From positions 1-40,857 of the forward strand of contig CANGQA010000014.1 of assembly GCA_947455995.1 (NCBI GenBank): 40,857 bases of DNA, written 5' to 3'. The position numbers were made by a program, and so were the translations under genes. The notes beneath the pieces were generated by a model. The model saw only the letters and a list, made by a program, of their open reading frames with translations. It was not told where the DNA came from and ran no database searches. The stretch's first letter is position 1; every line of letters starts with the position of its first letter. This DNA comes from Hyphomicrobiales bacterium (GTDB taxonomy: Bacteria; Pseudomonadota; Alphaproteobacteria; Rhizobiales; Beijerinckiaceae). This document shows, one piece after another, positions 26,718 through 35,486 of the stretch.

Positions 26718-28681
26718 GCCGCTTTTCCGATTTCATGTGAAAAAACAGGACAATCGCTGATCCTGACTCGTGCTGAAATCGCCCCCTTGCGGCCATCCTC
26801 GAAAGTCACCTCGGTGGTAATATCGGCCAGTTCGGTCCCGTTATACAAAGCCTCGATCAACGTGGCATAGCGTTCGGCAATAAAGCCCCGCCGGACTTTT
26901 TGTGTGCGGGTCAATTCGCCATCATCGGCATCCAGTTCCTTATGCAGGATCAGGAAACGCTTGATCTGCGCACCGGCCATCAAGGGTTCGTGTGCCAGCG
27001 AACGGTTCGTATCGGTGACGTGATCGGCAATCATCGCATAGACATCAGGATGTCCTGCCAATTCCTGATAGGAAGCATAGGACACATTGTTGCGTTCGGC
27101 CCAATTGCCCACGGCCGTCAAATCGATATTGATGAAACAGGTCGCAAAATCATGCCCGTCACCGAACAATACGGCTTCCTTGATATTGGGAAAGAATTTG
27201 AGTTTGTTCTCGATATATTTGGGCGGAAACAACGAGCCGGTCTTGAGCTTTCCGACATCCTTGGCACGATCGATGATTTTGAGATGTCCGGATTCGGGCT
27301 CGAAGAAACCGGCATCGCCTGTCTTGATAAATCCGTCATCGGCCAGAGTTTCAGCGGTGCGCTCATCATCCCTGAAATAGCCGAGGAACATCCCGGGTGA
27401 TTTGAAAAGCACCTCGCCGCTTTCGGTCAGCTTGACCTCGACATGAGGAGCGAGCGGACCAACGGTATCGGCCCTGATCTCGCCGTCAGGCTGAACGGTC
27501 ACGTATAAAAAAGCCTCGGTCTGGCCATACAGTTGTTTGAGGTTCATGCCGAGCGAACGGTAGAAGGAAAACAATTCCGGCCCGATCGCCTCTCCTGCCG
27601 TATAGCCCACTCTGATCCGCGAGAAGCCCAACACGTTTTTCAAAGGCGCATAGATCAGCAGGTTCCCCAGCGCATAGAGCAAGCGCCCGCCGAGCGGCAC
27701 CGACTTGCCGTTCAAAATATCCTCGCCATAATTCTTGGCGATACCGATAAAGGTTTTGAACAACCAGCGTTTGAACGCTCCCGCATCTTCCATGCGAATG
27801 GTGACGCGGGTCAGCAGATTCTCGAATACGCGCGGTGGAGCAAAATAGAAACTCGGTCCGATCTCGCGCAAATCCTGTTCTACCGTATCGGTGCTTTCAG
27901 GGCAGGCCATGCAAAAACCTGCCACCAACCCTTGGGCATAATTCATGTAATGATCACCCACCCATGCCAAGGGCAGATAGGCCAGAACCTGATCATTCTC
28001 GTCGAGACGGTCGAAGGAAACACTGTCCTTGGCCGCAGCAATGCAGCGTTCGGCTGATAACATCACTCCCTTTGAACGTCCGGTGGTGCCGGATGTATAG
28101 AGAATGACAGAGACATCCGAGCCCTTTCCCTGCTCGATCAGGTGACTGAGCGCAGTGACAGTGCGGGGATCTTTTTGAAAATGCGTCCGGCCCTCTATGA
28201 TCAGGCTATCGATGGCATGAAGTCGGTCATCGTCATAATCGCGCAGGCCGCGCCCCCAATCATAAAGAACAGCTTTGAGCTTGGGCAGCCGGTCGGCTAC
28301 CGAAAAAATCTTATCAACCTGTTCCTGATCCTGCACGGCAGCCATGGTGACGCCGGCATGTTCGAGCACATAGACCATCTCCTCGGCCACAGAGTCAGCA
28401 TAAACCGGCACCGGAATAGCGCCCAAACATTGCGCAGCCATCATGGACCAATAGAGCTTGGGCCTGTTGGTGCCGATAATAGCGATGGTGTCCCCATGGA
28501 CCAGCCCGAGATCCTGCAGCCCTTGCGCATAAGCGCGGACAATCTCGGCCACTTCGGCCCAGGTCCATGTCTGCCAGATTCCGAGATATTTATGACGCAA
28601 GGCTGGCAGATCTCCATAGAGAACCGCATTGCGCATCAGCAATTTCGGAAATGTATCCTCGCAAGTTGCCATTGTGGCCAC
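26714..28681 (-). CDS. AMP-forming long-chain acyl-CoA synthetase (FadD/FAA1-like)
   Basis: 655 residues from a GTG at 28681, preceded by a strong GGGGAG; the ATG at 28672 is the alternative, and the first ATG at 28729 is unlikely because its first codons form a hairpin. Adenylate-forming enzyme that turns a carboxylic acid into its CoA thioester. Seen: P-loop YTSGTTGRSKG at about 195-205, YLPLAWVGDH, GYTAGEAIGPE, YGQTEA, and TGDAGFFEPESGHLKIIDRAKD followed by KLKTGSLFPPKYIE. This is the large subfamily related to eukaryotic long-chain enzymes, but its consistent linkage with LIV transporters suggests that the substrate may not be a typical long-chain fatty acid. First gene of the cassette-3 operon. 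Confidence 0.9.
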   Translation of the reverse strand: MATMATCEDTFPKLLMRNAVLYGDLPALRHKYLGIWQTWTWAEVAEIVRAYAQGLQDLGLVHGDTIAIIGTNRPKLYWSMMAAQCLGAIPVPVYADSVAEEMVYVLEHAGVTMAAVQDQEQVDKIFSVADRLPKLKAVLYDWGRGLRDYDDDRLHAIDSLIIEGRTHFQKDPRTVTALSHLIEQGKGSDVSVILYTSGTTGRSKGVMLSAERCIAAAKDSVSFDRLDENDQVLAYLPLAWVGDHYMNYAQGLVAGFCMACPESTDTVEQDLREIGPSFYFAPPRVFENLLTRVTIRMEDAGAFKRWLFKTFIGIAKNYGEDILNGKSVPLGGRLLYALGNLLIYAPLKNVLGFSRIRVGYTAGEAIGPELFSFYRSLGMNLKQLYGQTEAFLYVTVQPDGEIRADTVGPLAPHVEVKLTESGEVLFKSPGMFLGYFRDDERTAETLADDGFIKTGDAGFFEPESGHLKIIDRAKDVGKLKTGSLFPPKYIENKLKFFPNIKEAVLFGDGHDFATCFINIDLTAVGNWAERNNVSYASYQELAGHPDVYAMIADHVTDTNRSLAHEPLMAGAQIKRFLILHKELDADDGELTRTQKVRRGFIAERYATLIEALYNGTELADITTEVTFEDGRKGAISARVRISDCPVFSHEIGKAA

Positions 28682-28702
28682 CAAGCGTCTCCCCTCTCCC
28701 CT

Positions 28703-28720
28703 AGCCCGATGAATCGGGCT
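28703..28720 (+). other. 8-bp hairpin upstream of the acyl-CoA synthetase gene
   Basis: AGCCCGAT and ATCGGGCT form a perfect stem with a two-base loop, followed by four Ts on the plus strand. No plus-strand gene ends here. On the minus strand it lies in the leader, just before the ribosome site of the acyl-CoA synthetase gene, where it may affect translation, or mark the end of readthrough from the upstream oxidoreductase gene. Confidence 0.4.
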
Positions 28721-28851
28721 TTTGATCATTGCAGGCCATTCAGGCTCTTGGATCAGGAAACCGGCAACAGCAGATGACCTGACCCTAGCAATCTATCGGA
28801 AGTCCGGAGCGCCTCACAACCAACACCTTAGACGAACATGCACCACCCAAC

Positions 28852-31800
28852 CTATTCGGCGGCTTGCGGCAGCACAAAGCGGGGACGACCTTTCAATTCC
28901 TTGAGGAAATCCAGCTCTTGTTGCTTAACAGCCTCAATATGGCGCAACCGGACATGGCCGAAACCACGGATTTGATCGGGCAGGCAAGCCAGTTTGACTG
29001 CCACCGCATAATTATCCACCGTCAACTGCGCGACCAGATCGGCAAGACGGGCACGGTAATCTTGCAGCAAGCGCCTTTCCATCCGCCGCTCCCTTGTATA
29101 ACCGAACAGATCAAGTGGCGTGCCACGCAACCATCGGAGGGCCGACAACAGCGTGAAGCCCCACATCATCTTTGGCCCGTAACTGGTTTTGACGGGATGG
29201 CCGTTATGATCCTTGCGGCCTAGCAGCGGCGGTGCCAGATGGAATTCGAACCTGATCTGACCTTCGAAATCACGGGCAACCTGTTGCTTGAACCGTCCAT
29301 CCGAGAATAAGCGCCCGACCTCGTATTCGTCCTTGATTGCCATCAGCTTGAACAGGCCACGCACCACAGCCTCGGTCAACTCGGTCGAGTCCGGTTTAAC
29401 GTGCTGTTCAGCCTTCCGCACGGTCTCGACAAGCTGCGTGAACTGGCGGGCATAGCGGCTTGATTGATAGTCTTTCAAAAAGGCGGCACGCCGCTCGATC
29501 CGCTCATCCAATGTCGAAGACAGCACCAGATGGGAGACCGGCTGGCCAGGATTGGCGGTGGCAGGATTGGAGGTGGCAGGATTTGAGCCCAAGTCTAGAA
29601 CGGTTTGGGGATCGATCACCGCCCGCCGCCCCCATTCGAAAGCCGCCACATTCATCGCCACCGCCTCGCCATTCAACCGGATCGCCTCGATCAGCGAGGC
29701 CGATGACAGTGGCACTTTGCCACGCTGGAACGCATAGCCGAGCATGAACATATTGGCAGCAATGGCATTGCCCAGCAAACGCATGGCGATGCTTGTGGCA
29801 TCAATCAATTCGGTTCCTTCAGGTCCAGTCGCATCACGTAAAGCCCGTTTTATTTTTTCAGCCGGAAGCAAAAAATCGGCATTGCGGGTAAAATCCCCGG
29901 GCATCACCTCCGCTGTATTGGCAAGCACATACGTCCCGTCCTGCCGGATGCCAGCCAGTACTTTTTTGCTGCCCGTAACCACCAGATCGCAGCCAAGGAC
30001 CAGATCGGCTTCGCCCGCCGCCACGCGAATGGCATGGATATCCTGGGGACGCGGTGCCAATTTGACATGACTAAACACCGCCCCGCCTTTTTGCGCCAGG
30101 CCAGCCATGTCGATCATTCCGCAGCCTTTGCCTTCGAGATGCGCGGCCATGCCGATAATCGCCCCGATGGTCACCACGCCCGTCCCGCCGACACCCGTAA
30201 CAATGATGGCATAATTGCGCGACAACGGTTCATAGATGGGCTCAGGAAGATCAAACCCTTTGCTATCGGCAACCAGCGGTGCAGATTTTTTAATGCTGGC
30301 ACCATGCAGCGTGACAAAGGAGGGACAAAACCCTTCGATACAAGAAAAATCCTTGTTGCAACCTGACTGGTCGATGACCCGCTTGCGGCCGAATTCGGTC
30401 TCCAGCGGCTGGATGGCAATGCAGTTGGATACCTCGCCGCAATCGCCGCACCCTTCGCAAACCAGCTCGTTGATCACCACACGTTTATCGGGGTCGGGGA
30501 ACTGGCCACGCTTGCGCCGCCTGCGCTTTTCGGCCGCACAGGTCTGGTCATAGATCAAAACGCTCACGCCCGGCACATCGGCAATCATCCGCTGCACCTC
30601 ATCCAGTTGCGAACGATGGTGAATGGTCAGGCCAATCGGCCAGTCTGTATTCGGTGCATATTTGTCAGGCTCATCGGTCACCACCACCACTTTGGAAACG
30701 CCTTCAGCCGCAACCTGGCGGGCGATCATATCGACTGTCAGGTTTCCTTCATGATGCTGCCCCCCCGTCATGGCCACGGCATCATTGAACAGGATTTTAT
30801 AGGTCATGTGGGTTTTGGCCGAGACGGCAAAACGGATCGCCAACAAGCCGGAATGATTATAGGTCCCATCGCCTAAATTCTGGAACACATGGGTGCGGTG
30901 GGAGAAAGCAGATTCGCCCACCCAGTTGGCTCCCTCACCGCCCATCTGGGTAAAGCCCTCGGTTTCGCGATCCATCCATTGCACCATGTAATGGCACCCG
31001 ATGCCCGCATAAGCGCGCATGCCTTCCGGCACTTTTGTGGAGGAGTTATGCGGACAGCCCGCGCAGAAATGCGGAACGCGGCTGCCCACATCCTGCACCT
31101 CGGACAAATAGGCCTGTAATTGTTTGAGCCGCTGCACCCTCGCGCGCAGCTCCTCACTCTCGTGAAAGCGCAGCAGCCGTTCGCCAATGGCGATCCCAAT
31201 GTCATTGGGATCGAGCGCACCTTTGACCGGAAACAGCCATTCACCCTGCTCGTCGCGTTTGCCGATGCAAACCGGTTGGTGCGGCTTGCCATACAGCTCC
31301 TCGCGCAGTTGCACCTCGATCAGTGAGCGTTTTTCTTCGACCACAATGACGAGTTCGAGACCGCGCACAAATTCGGCCAGTCCGACAGGTTCGAGCGGCC
31401 AAGCGCAACCGATTTTATACAAACGCAAACCAATGCTGTTGGCTTGCGCCTCGTCTATGCCCAAATCATCAAGAGCCTGGCGAACATCCAAATAGCTTTT
31501 GCCGACTGTGATAATGCCGACACGCGGCGCAGTCCCACCCGACATCACGATGCGGTTGATCGGATTGGCCCGCAAAAAGGCCAGCATGGCATCACGTTTA
31601 TAGTCTTGAAGCCTTTCTTCCATCGCCAGAATACCATCGCGTGGACGGATATTGAGCCCGCCCCTCGGCATCGCGAAATCACTTGGCTGACGGATCGTCA
31701 CCCGATCAATCGAGCCATCGACGACGGCGGTCGATTCAACCGTATCTTTCACGCCTTTCAAAGCCACCCATGCCCCGGTATAACGGCTCATCGCAAATCC

Positions 31801-32406
31801 GTAGAGACCGTAATCGAGCACCTCCTGCACGCCGGCAGGATTCAGGATCGGCATCATCACATCGACAAAATGGAATTCAGATTGGTGGGCTGTTGTCGAA
31901 CTTTCGGCGGTGTGGTCATCCCCCATCAGGGCCAGCACGCCACCCCATTCAGAAGTGCCGGCCATATTGGCATGGCGGAACACATCCCCTGAGCGGTCAA
32001 CCCCTGGCCCCTTGCCATACCAGAGCGAAAACACACCGTCATACTTGCCCTCGCCCCGCATCTCGGCCTGCTGGGTACCCCAACAGGCGGTGGCTGCAAG
32101 CTCCTCGTTGATGCCGGGCGTAAACACAATATGGGCTGCATCCAGCGGCTTGCGGAAACGGTGCAGCTGCTGGTCCAAGGCACCCAGCGGCGAACCGCGA
32201 TAGCCTGAAATGAAACCGGCGGTGTTGCGGCCCTGCAGCGTGTCGCGCTCATGCTGCATCAGCATCATGCGAATAACCGCCTGCGTGCCTGTCATAAAGA
32301 TGCGCTGTTTGGAAAGATCGAATTTATCATCCAACGAGACGCCAAAATCTTTCGGCAAAACAGTGCCGCCAGATGTCGATTGGGTGCCTTGTGTGTCGCC
32401 CGCCAT
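28852..32406 (-). CDS. Single-chain indolepyruvate ferredoxin oxidoreductase (IorAB-type fusion)
   Basis: 1184 residues from the ATG at 32406, supported by GGGGAG six bases upstream. Thiamine-diphosphate enzyme that decarboxylates aryl-pyruvates to aryl-acetyl-CoA, passing electrons through Fe-S clusters. Order: pyruvate-binding alpha domain (SGYRGSPLGALDQQ at 68-80), thiamine domain with CAGCPHN at 448-454 and GDGTYNHSG at 512-520, ferredoxin-type Cys C650-C653-C656-C662 plus C683, C689 and C694, gamma domain from about 732 (VTGVGGTGVVTIG), then a C-terminal domain of about 220 residues found in proteobacterial forms. A NPATSNPATANP repeat links the last two parts. Head gene of the aromatic-acid region; it may act in phenylalanine, tyrosine or tryptophan breakdown. 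Confidence 0.93.
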   Translation of the reverse strand: MAGDTQGTQSTSGGTVLPKDFGVSLDDKFDLSKQRIFMTGTQAVIRMMLMQHERDTLQGRNTAGFISGYRGSPLGALDQQLHRFRKPLDAAHIVFTPGINEELAATACWGTQQAEMRGEGKYDGVFSLWYGKGPGVDRSGDVFRHANMAGTSEWGGVLALMGDDHTAESSTTAHQSEFHFVDVMMPILNPAGVQEVLDYGLYGFAMSRYTGAWVALKGVKDTVESTAVVDGSIDRVTIRQPSDFAMPRGGLNIRPRDGILAMEERLQDYKRDAMLAFLRANPINRIVMSGGTAPRVGIITVGKSYLDVRQALDDLGIDEAQANSIGLRLYKIGCAWPLEPVGLAEFVRGLELVIVVEEKRSLIEVQLREELYGKPHQPVCIGKRDEQGEWLFPVKGALDPNDIGIAIGERLLRFHESEELRARVQRLKQLQAYLSEVQDVGSRVPHFCAGCPHNSSTKVPEGMRAYAGIGCHYMVQWMDRETEGFTQMGGEGANWVGESAFSHRTHVFQNLGDGTYNHSGLLAIRFAVSAKTHMTYKILFNDAVAMTGGQHHEGNLTVDMIARQVAAEGVSKVVVVTDEPDKYAPNTDWPIGLTIHHRSQLDEVQRMIADVPGVSVLIYDQTCAAEKRRRRKRGQFPDPDKRVVINELVCEGCGDCGEVSNCIAIQPLETEFGRKRVIDQSGCNKDFSCIEGFCPSFVTLHGASIKKSAPLVADSKGFDLPEPIYEPLSRNYAIIVTGVGGTGVVTIGAIIGMAAHLEGKGCGMIDMAGLAQKGGAVFSHVKLAPRPQDIHAIRVAAGEADLVLGCDLVVTGSKKVLAGIRQDGTYVLANTAEVMPGDFTRNADFLLPAEKIKRALRDATGPEGTELIDATSIAMRLLGNAIAANMFMLGYAFQRGKVPLSSASLIEAIRLNGEAVAMNVAAFEWGRRAVIDPQTVLDLGSNPATSNPATANPGQPVSHLVLSSTLDERIERRAAFLKDYQSSRYARQFTQLVETVRKAEQHVKPDSTELTEAVVRGLFKLMAIKDEYEVGRLFSDGRFKQQVARDFEGQIRFEFHLAPPLLGRKDHNGHPVKTSYGPKMMWGFTLLSALRWLRGTPLDLFGYTRERRMERRLLQDYRARLADLVAQLTVDNYAVAVKLACLPDQIRGFGHVRLRHIEAVKQQELDFLKELKGRPRFVLPQAAE

Positions 32407-32733
32407 AACATCTCCCCCGCCCGCAAAAGCCCGCTGAACCACCCTCTTACGGGGTTTGCATCCAGCAAAAGGACCGGAAGGCCGGCTCGATTGCTGTGCC
32501 TGACCTTATGGCGATCCTGAACGTCCAAAAAAATTAATCAAGAAGAATTCATCTTATTAGGTCAGTAAAGCTGACATAATGCACGGAGGTCGTCAAGCAT
32601 TCCGTTTTTATCCTCCGATTGAAACCATTGTCTTGGAACCATTGTCTTGAAACCATTGTCTTGCCCCACTTGCCTGCTAGTTGAACATTGGGGACAGTGC
32701 CTGTGTGATTCGGTTGGCTGCCAGGGAGATTGA
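32407..32733. promoter_or_regulatory. Divergent intergenic region, indolepyruvate oxidoreductase versus DUF1007/NicO
   Basis: About 327 bases without a gene. It contains an inverted repeat GTCAG-N5-CTGAC at 32561-32575, overlapping a CATAAT that could be a plus-strand -10 box, and three tandem 14-base repeats at 32622-32663. I checked for a cobalamin riboswitch B12 box, since NicO genes are often under one, and saw none. No tRNA-like structure was seen. Confidence 0.45.
32622..32663. repeat. Three tandem 14-bp repeats (RAACCATTGTCTTG)
   Basis: AAACCATTGTCTTG, GAACCATTGTCTTG and AAACCATTGTCTTG follow one another with no gap at 32622, 32636 and 32650, differing at one base. They lie about 70-110 bases before the DUF1007 start, where iterated sites could bind a regulator or could be simple replication slippage. 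Confidence 0.85.
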
Positions 32734-33387
32734 ATGCGCAAATTATGGTGGATCTATGCCCTCTTCGGGACTGTTATTGGGCTGTGTCTGAACGGATCAA
32801 AAGCAGTTGCGCATCCGCATGTGCAAGTGGAAGCCAGCGCCAGCCTGCTGTTTTCGGGCACAGGTCAGGTGATCGGCCTCCAGCATCACTGGCAATTTGA
32901 CGAGGCCTATTCAGCCTTTGCCGTCCAAGGTCTCGATGCTAATGGTGATGGTAAAATCAGCCGCGCGGAACTCGCCGACCTTGCCAAGGAAAATACCGAA
33001 TCGCTGAGTGAATTCGACTATTTCACCAAATTGAAAATAGACGGGAAAAAGCTCGATTTCGCCAATCCGGTCGATTACTGGCTTGAGTATGACAATGGCA
33101 AACTGACCCTTCATTTCACCTTGCCGCTGAAAGGACCAACCAAGATAGCCAGAACCAGCGGGATTGAGCTGTATGATCCCACCTATTTCGTTGCCTTCAC
33201 CTTCCGCGAGGGTGATCAGGCCTTCTCCTTGAAATCTGGTCCCAGTGGATGCGTGGCCACCATCACACGGCCAAAGGCGCCCACCCAAACAAGCCAGAAC
33301 CTCAACGAGAGCTTTTTCAACACCCTGTCAGCCAAAGGCGATTTTGGTGCACAATATGCCAACCGCGTTCTGGTTGCCTGCCCCTAA
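32734..33387 (+). CDS. DUF1007 family exported protein, partner of NicO transporter
   Basis: 217 residues. Signal peptide at 1-26 (LWWIYALFGTVIGLCLNGSKAVA) followed by HPHVQVEAS, the usual start of the mature DUF1007 domain with a His pair that may bind metal. An EF-hand-like loop, LDANGDGKISRAEL, lies at 67-80. Members commonly sit directly before NicO/RcnA-type nickel/cobalt transporters, as here (12 bases), and are thought to assist metal delivery in the periplasm. Exact role is unproven. Two Cys near the C-terminus (GCVATI and VLVACP) could form a disulfide. Confidence 0.87.
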   Translation: MRKLWWIYALFGTVIGLCLNGSKAVAHPHVQVEASASLLFSGTGQVIGLQHHWQFDEAYSAFAVQGLDANGDGKISRAELADLAKENTESLSEFDYFTKLKIDGKKLDFANPVDYWLEYDNGKLTLHFTLPLKGPTKIARTSGIELYDPTYFVAFTFREGDQAFSLKSGPSGCVATITRPKAPTQTSQNLNESFFNTLSAKGDFGAQYANRVLVACP

Positions 33388-33399
33388 GGGTTCCATGCC

Positions 33400-34452
33400 A
33401 TGCCACATCACCACGTCCATGATCATTCCCCCATGACGCATGAGCACCCCCATGAGCACCCCCATGAGCACCCCGCCGCGCACATCTGGCGGCAAATCGC
33501 ACTTTTCGTGTTGTCTTTGGCCCTGATCACCGGATTGGGGATCGTGGTAAGCCAGTTTACTGGTTCACTGGTCCCACCTGCGGGAAAAAATCCGTTCGGT
33601 GCTGGCATGCGCGAAGGGGCCGGTGCGGCTGGCGGCATCATGGGGATGATATCGACACTGCAAAGCCTGTTTTCAGCCCACATTATTGCAGGGCTGAAAG
33701 AATTCTCCCAATCGAGCGAAGCAGTGTGGGGCCTGCTTGGGATCAGTTTCATCTATGGTGTGGTCCATGCGGCGGGGCCCGGGCATGGCAAGGCCGTGAT
33801 TGCGGCCTATGTGCTGGCCAGCAAAACGGCTCTGAAGCGCGGCATAGGCATGGCCGTGGCAGCGGCTTTGCTGCAAGCCCTTGTCGCCATCTCGCTGGTC
33901 GGCCTGTTCTCGATCGTTCTGCGCGCCACTGCCTCTGGTCTGTCAGCGATGGCCGGTCGGATCGAACAGATCAGTTTTGCAGCCGTTGCTTTGGTCGGAC
34001 TTTGGCTGCTCTGGGGTAAAGCAGGACGGCTCGCTGCCCTGATCGCACCCCAGGTGGTACAGGATCACCATCATCATCACCATGGCGAGGCCTGCGGTTG
34101 CGGCCACAGCCACGCACCGATTGCGCCGCAAGAAGCGGGAATGCGTGATATGGCGCTGGCCGTTCTTGCGGCAGGTATCCGCCCTTGTTCGGGGGCTATT
34201 CTGGTGCTGGTCTTTGCCCTGGCGCAGGGCCTGTTTGGTGTCGGAATTGCCGCAGCCCTTGTCATGGGGCTGGGGACGGCATTGACCACCAGCGTGTTGG
34301 CCTGCCTTGCTGTCCTGACCCGTCATACAGCCATTCGGATGAGTGGTGGAACAGAAAGTCTCCTCGGCCAACGCGTTATCACCGGATTGGAGGTGCTGGC
34401 CGCCGCCTTCGTGGCGTGGATGGGTGCAGCCTTTCTGTTTGCCGGCCTATGA
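33400..34452 (+). CDS. NicO/RcnA-family nickel/cobalt transporter with His-rich segments
   Basis: 350 residues. Inner-membrane Ni2+/Co2+ permease of the NicO family; related proteins act in uptake or, as RcnA, in efflux. Seen: His-rich N-terminus (MPHHHVHDHSP, then HEHPHEHPHEHP) before the first membrane segment, GVVHAAGPGHGKAV near residues 118-131 (the family metal-site motif), a second His-rich loop DHHHHHHGEACGCGHSH, and IRPCSGAILVLVFALAQG near 262-279. Direction of transport cannot be read from sequence, but neighbourhood with a cobalt enzyme favours supplying cobalt (inference). It ends six bases inside the end of the convergent accessory-protein gene. Confidence 0.92.
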   Translation: MPHHHVHDHSPMTHEHPHEHPHEHPAAHIWRQIALFVLSLALITGLGIVVSQFTGSLVPPAGKNPFGAGMREGAGAAGGIMGMISTLQSLFSAHIIAGLKEFSQSSEAVWGLLGISFIYGVVHAAGPGHGKAVIAAYVLASKTALKRGIGMAVAAALLQALVAISLVGLFSIVLRATASGLSAMAGRIEQISFAAVALVGLWLLWGKAGRLAALIAPQVVQDHHHHHHGEACGCGHSHAPIAPQEAGMRDMALAVLAAGIRPCSGAILVLVFALAQGLFGVGIAAALVMGLGTALTTSVLACLAVLTRHTAIRMSGGTESLLGQRVITGLEVLAAAFVAWMGAAFLFAGL

Positions 34453-34821
34453 GGCGAGCGGATCATTTTCCAGCATGATCGGCTGGCCATGCGGAGTGGC
34501 TTTGGCTGCTCTGTTCCAGGCCGACTGAACCTGTTTGAGATGGTCGAAACTTGTTGCACCTTTGCTGACAGTCAGCCCTTCCAGCGTAGCCAGCCAGTGC
34601 TGATAATAGGTTTCCCCTGTATCGGGATCGCCCGCCATTTGCGCCACTTTGATTTGTGCCGATAGGGCTGCCGCCCATTCGCTCCACGTGAACAGGCCTT
34701 TTGCATGGGCATCAACCGCCAGCGCGAAGGCTTGTGCCTCCCATGGCTCGCGAAACACCGGACCCTCGACATCGCAAGGCAGAGCCGGGATCAGGTTCAG
34801 CATATCAGCTGGCACGGTCAT
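34447..34821 (-). CDS. Nitrile hydratase accessory protein (activator, P14K/NhlE-like)
   Basis: 124 residues from the ATG at 34821, overlapping the beta-subunit stop by four bases. The pattern FREPWEAQAFALAVDAHAKG, FTWSEWAAALSAQI and GETYYQHWLATLEGL is that of accessory proteins related to the N-terminal part of the beta subunit. In characterised cobalt-type systems this protein carries the alpha subunit during cobalt insertion and then swaps it into the final enzyme. No His-rich or Cys-rich metal site is visible here, so the His-rich alpha extension may take over metal capture (inference). The 3' end overlaps the convergent NicO gene by six bases. Confidence 0.88.
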   Translation of the reverse strand: MTVPADMLNLIPALPCDVEGPVFREPWEAQAFALAVDAHAKGLFTWSEWAAALSAQIKVAQMAGDPDTGETYYQHWLATLEGLTVSKGATSFDHLKQVQSAWNRAAKATPHGQPIMLENDPLAS

Positions 34822-35486
34822 GCGGCGCGATCCTGAAAATAGGGTTCCCAACAATCCACGATCACTTCAAGGCTGGCATCGGCCTCTGCTCCCCATAATT
34901 CGCGACCAGAGAATTTGACGCCATAGCACCAGTGCGGCTGCTCGCCCAGACCATGGGCATGACTGTCCGGAAACACGAAGGCCCCATGCACCGCCACAAT
35001 TTCGCCTGCCTTGCCGCGCGCATAACGGGGCAGACGCGTATGGGTGGAAGGATGCATGACTTTGGTCACAATGCGCTCGCCAATCCCGAAACGTGCCGGA
35101 TGGTCGACAGGACGATCATAAGGGCTGCCTTTGGACAGCGCCGCAGCAACCTGAAACTGATCGGCTTTAGGCTTTTTGGTGGCCACTGGCGGGACGAGGG
35201 TTCGAGCCGCTGCGACCTCCTCGGGCGTCACCATTCCGCGTTCCGCAAGCATATTGGCCAGCGCCCGGGTCCAGATCTCGTAATAGGACACCGAAAGATA
35301 GATATGGGGAGGCAGGCTTTCGCGCGCATGGCGCCCCATATCGAGGTTCCATTCACCCAGAGCAGCCGAGGCAAGAGTGATCGCCAAAGCGCGCTTTTCC
35401 CAGTCGGCATGAAACACTGGCTCGTCCACTTCTGGACGCACCGGCCCGAAGCCCATCATGCCGCCTAAATCCTGCGGACCGTTCAT
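34818..35486 (-). CDS. nthB: Nitrile hydratase beta subunit
   Basis: 222 residues from the ATG at 35486, which overlaps the alpha stop (ATGA). The start [16 protein letters not shown] is diagnostic. Arg52 (in MGRHARE) and Arg157 (in [11 protein letters not shown]) fall at exactly the positions of the two beta-subunit arginines that hydrogen-bond to the oxidised alpha-subunit cysteines in known enzymes. The C-terminal [11 protein letters not shown] and VDCWEPYF are also family features. With the alpha subunit it forms the nitrile-to-amide hydrating enzyme. Confidence 0.96.
   Translation of the reverse strand: MNGPQDLGGMMGFGPVRPEVDEPVFHADWEKRALAITLASAALGEWNLDMGRHARESLPPHIYLSVSYYEIWTRALANMLAERGMVTPEEVAAARTLVPPVATKKPKADQFQVAAALSKGSPYDRPVDHPARFGIGERIVTKVMHPSTHTRLPRYARGKAGEIVAVHGAFVFPDSHAHGLGEQPHWCYGVKFSGRELWGAEADASLEVIVDCWEPYFQDRAA

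Noticed and set aside
32407-32733. Possible cobalamin riboswitch upstream of DUF1007/NicO
   Set aside because: No B12-box-like sequence or fitting fold was seen by eye; a covariance-model search would be needed to exclude it fully.
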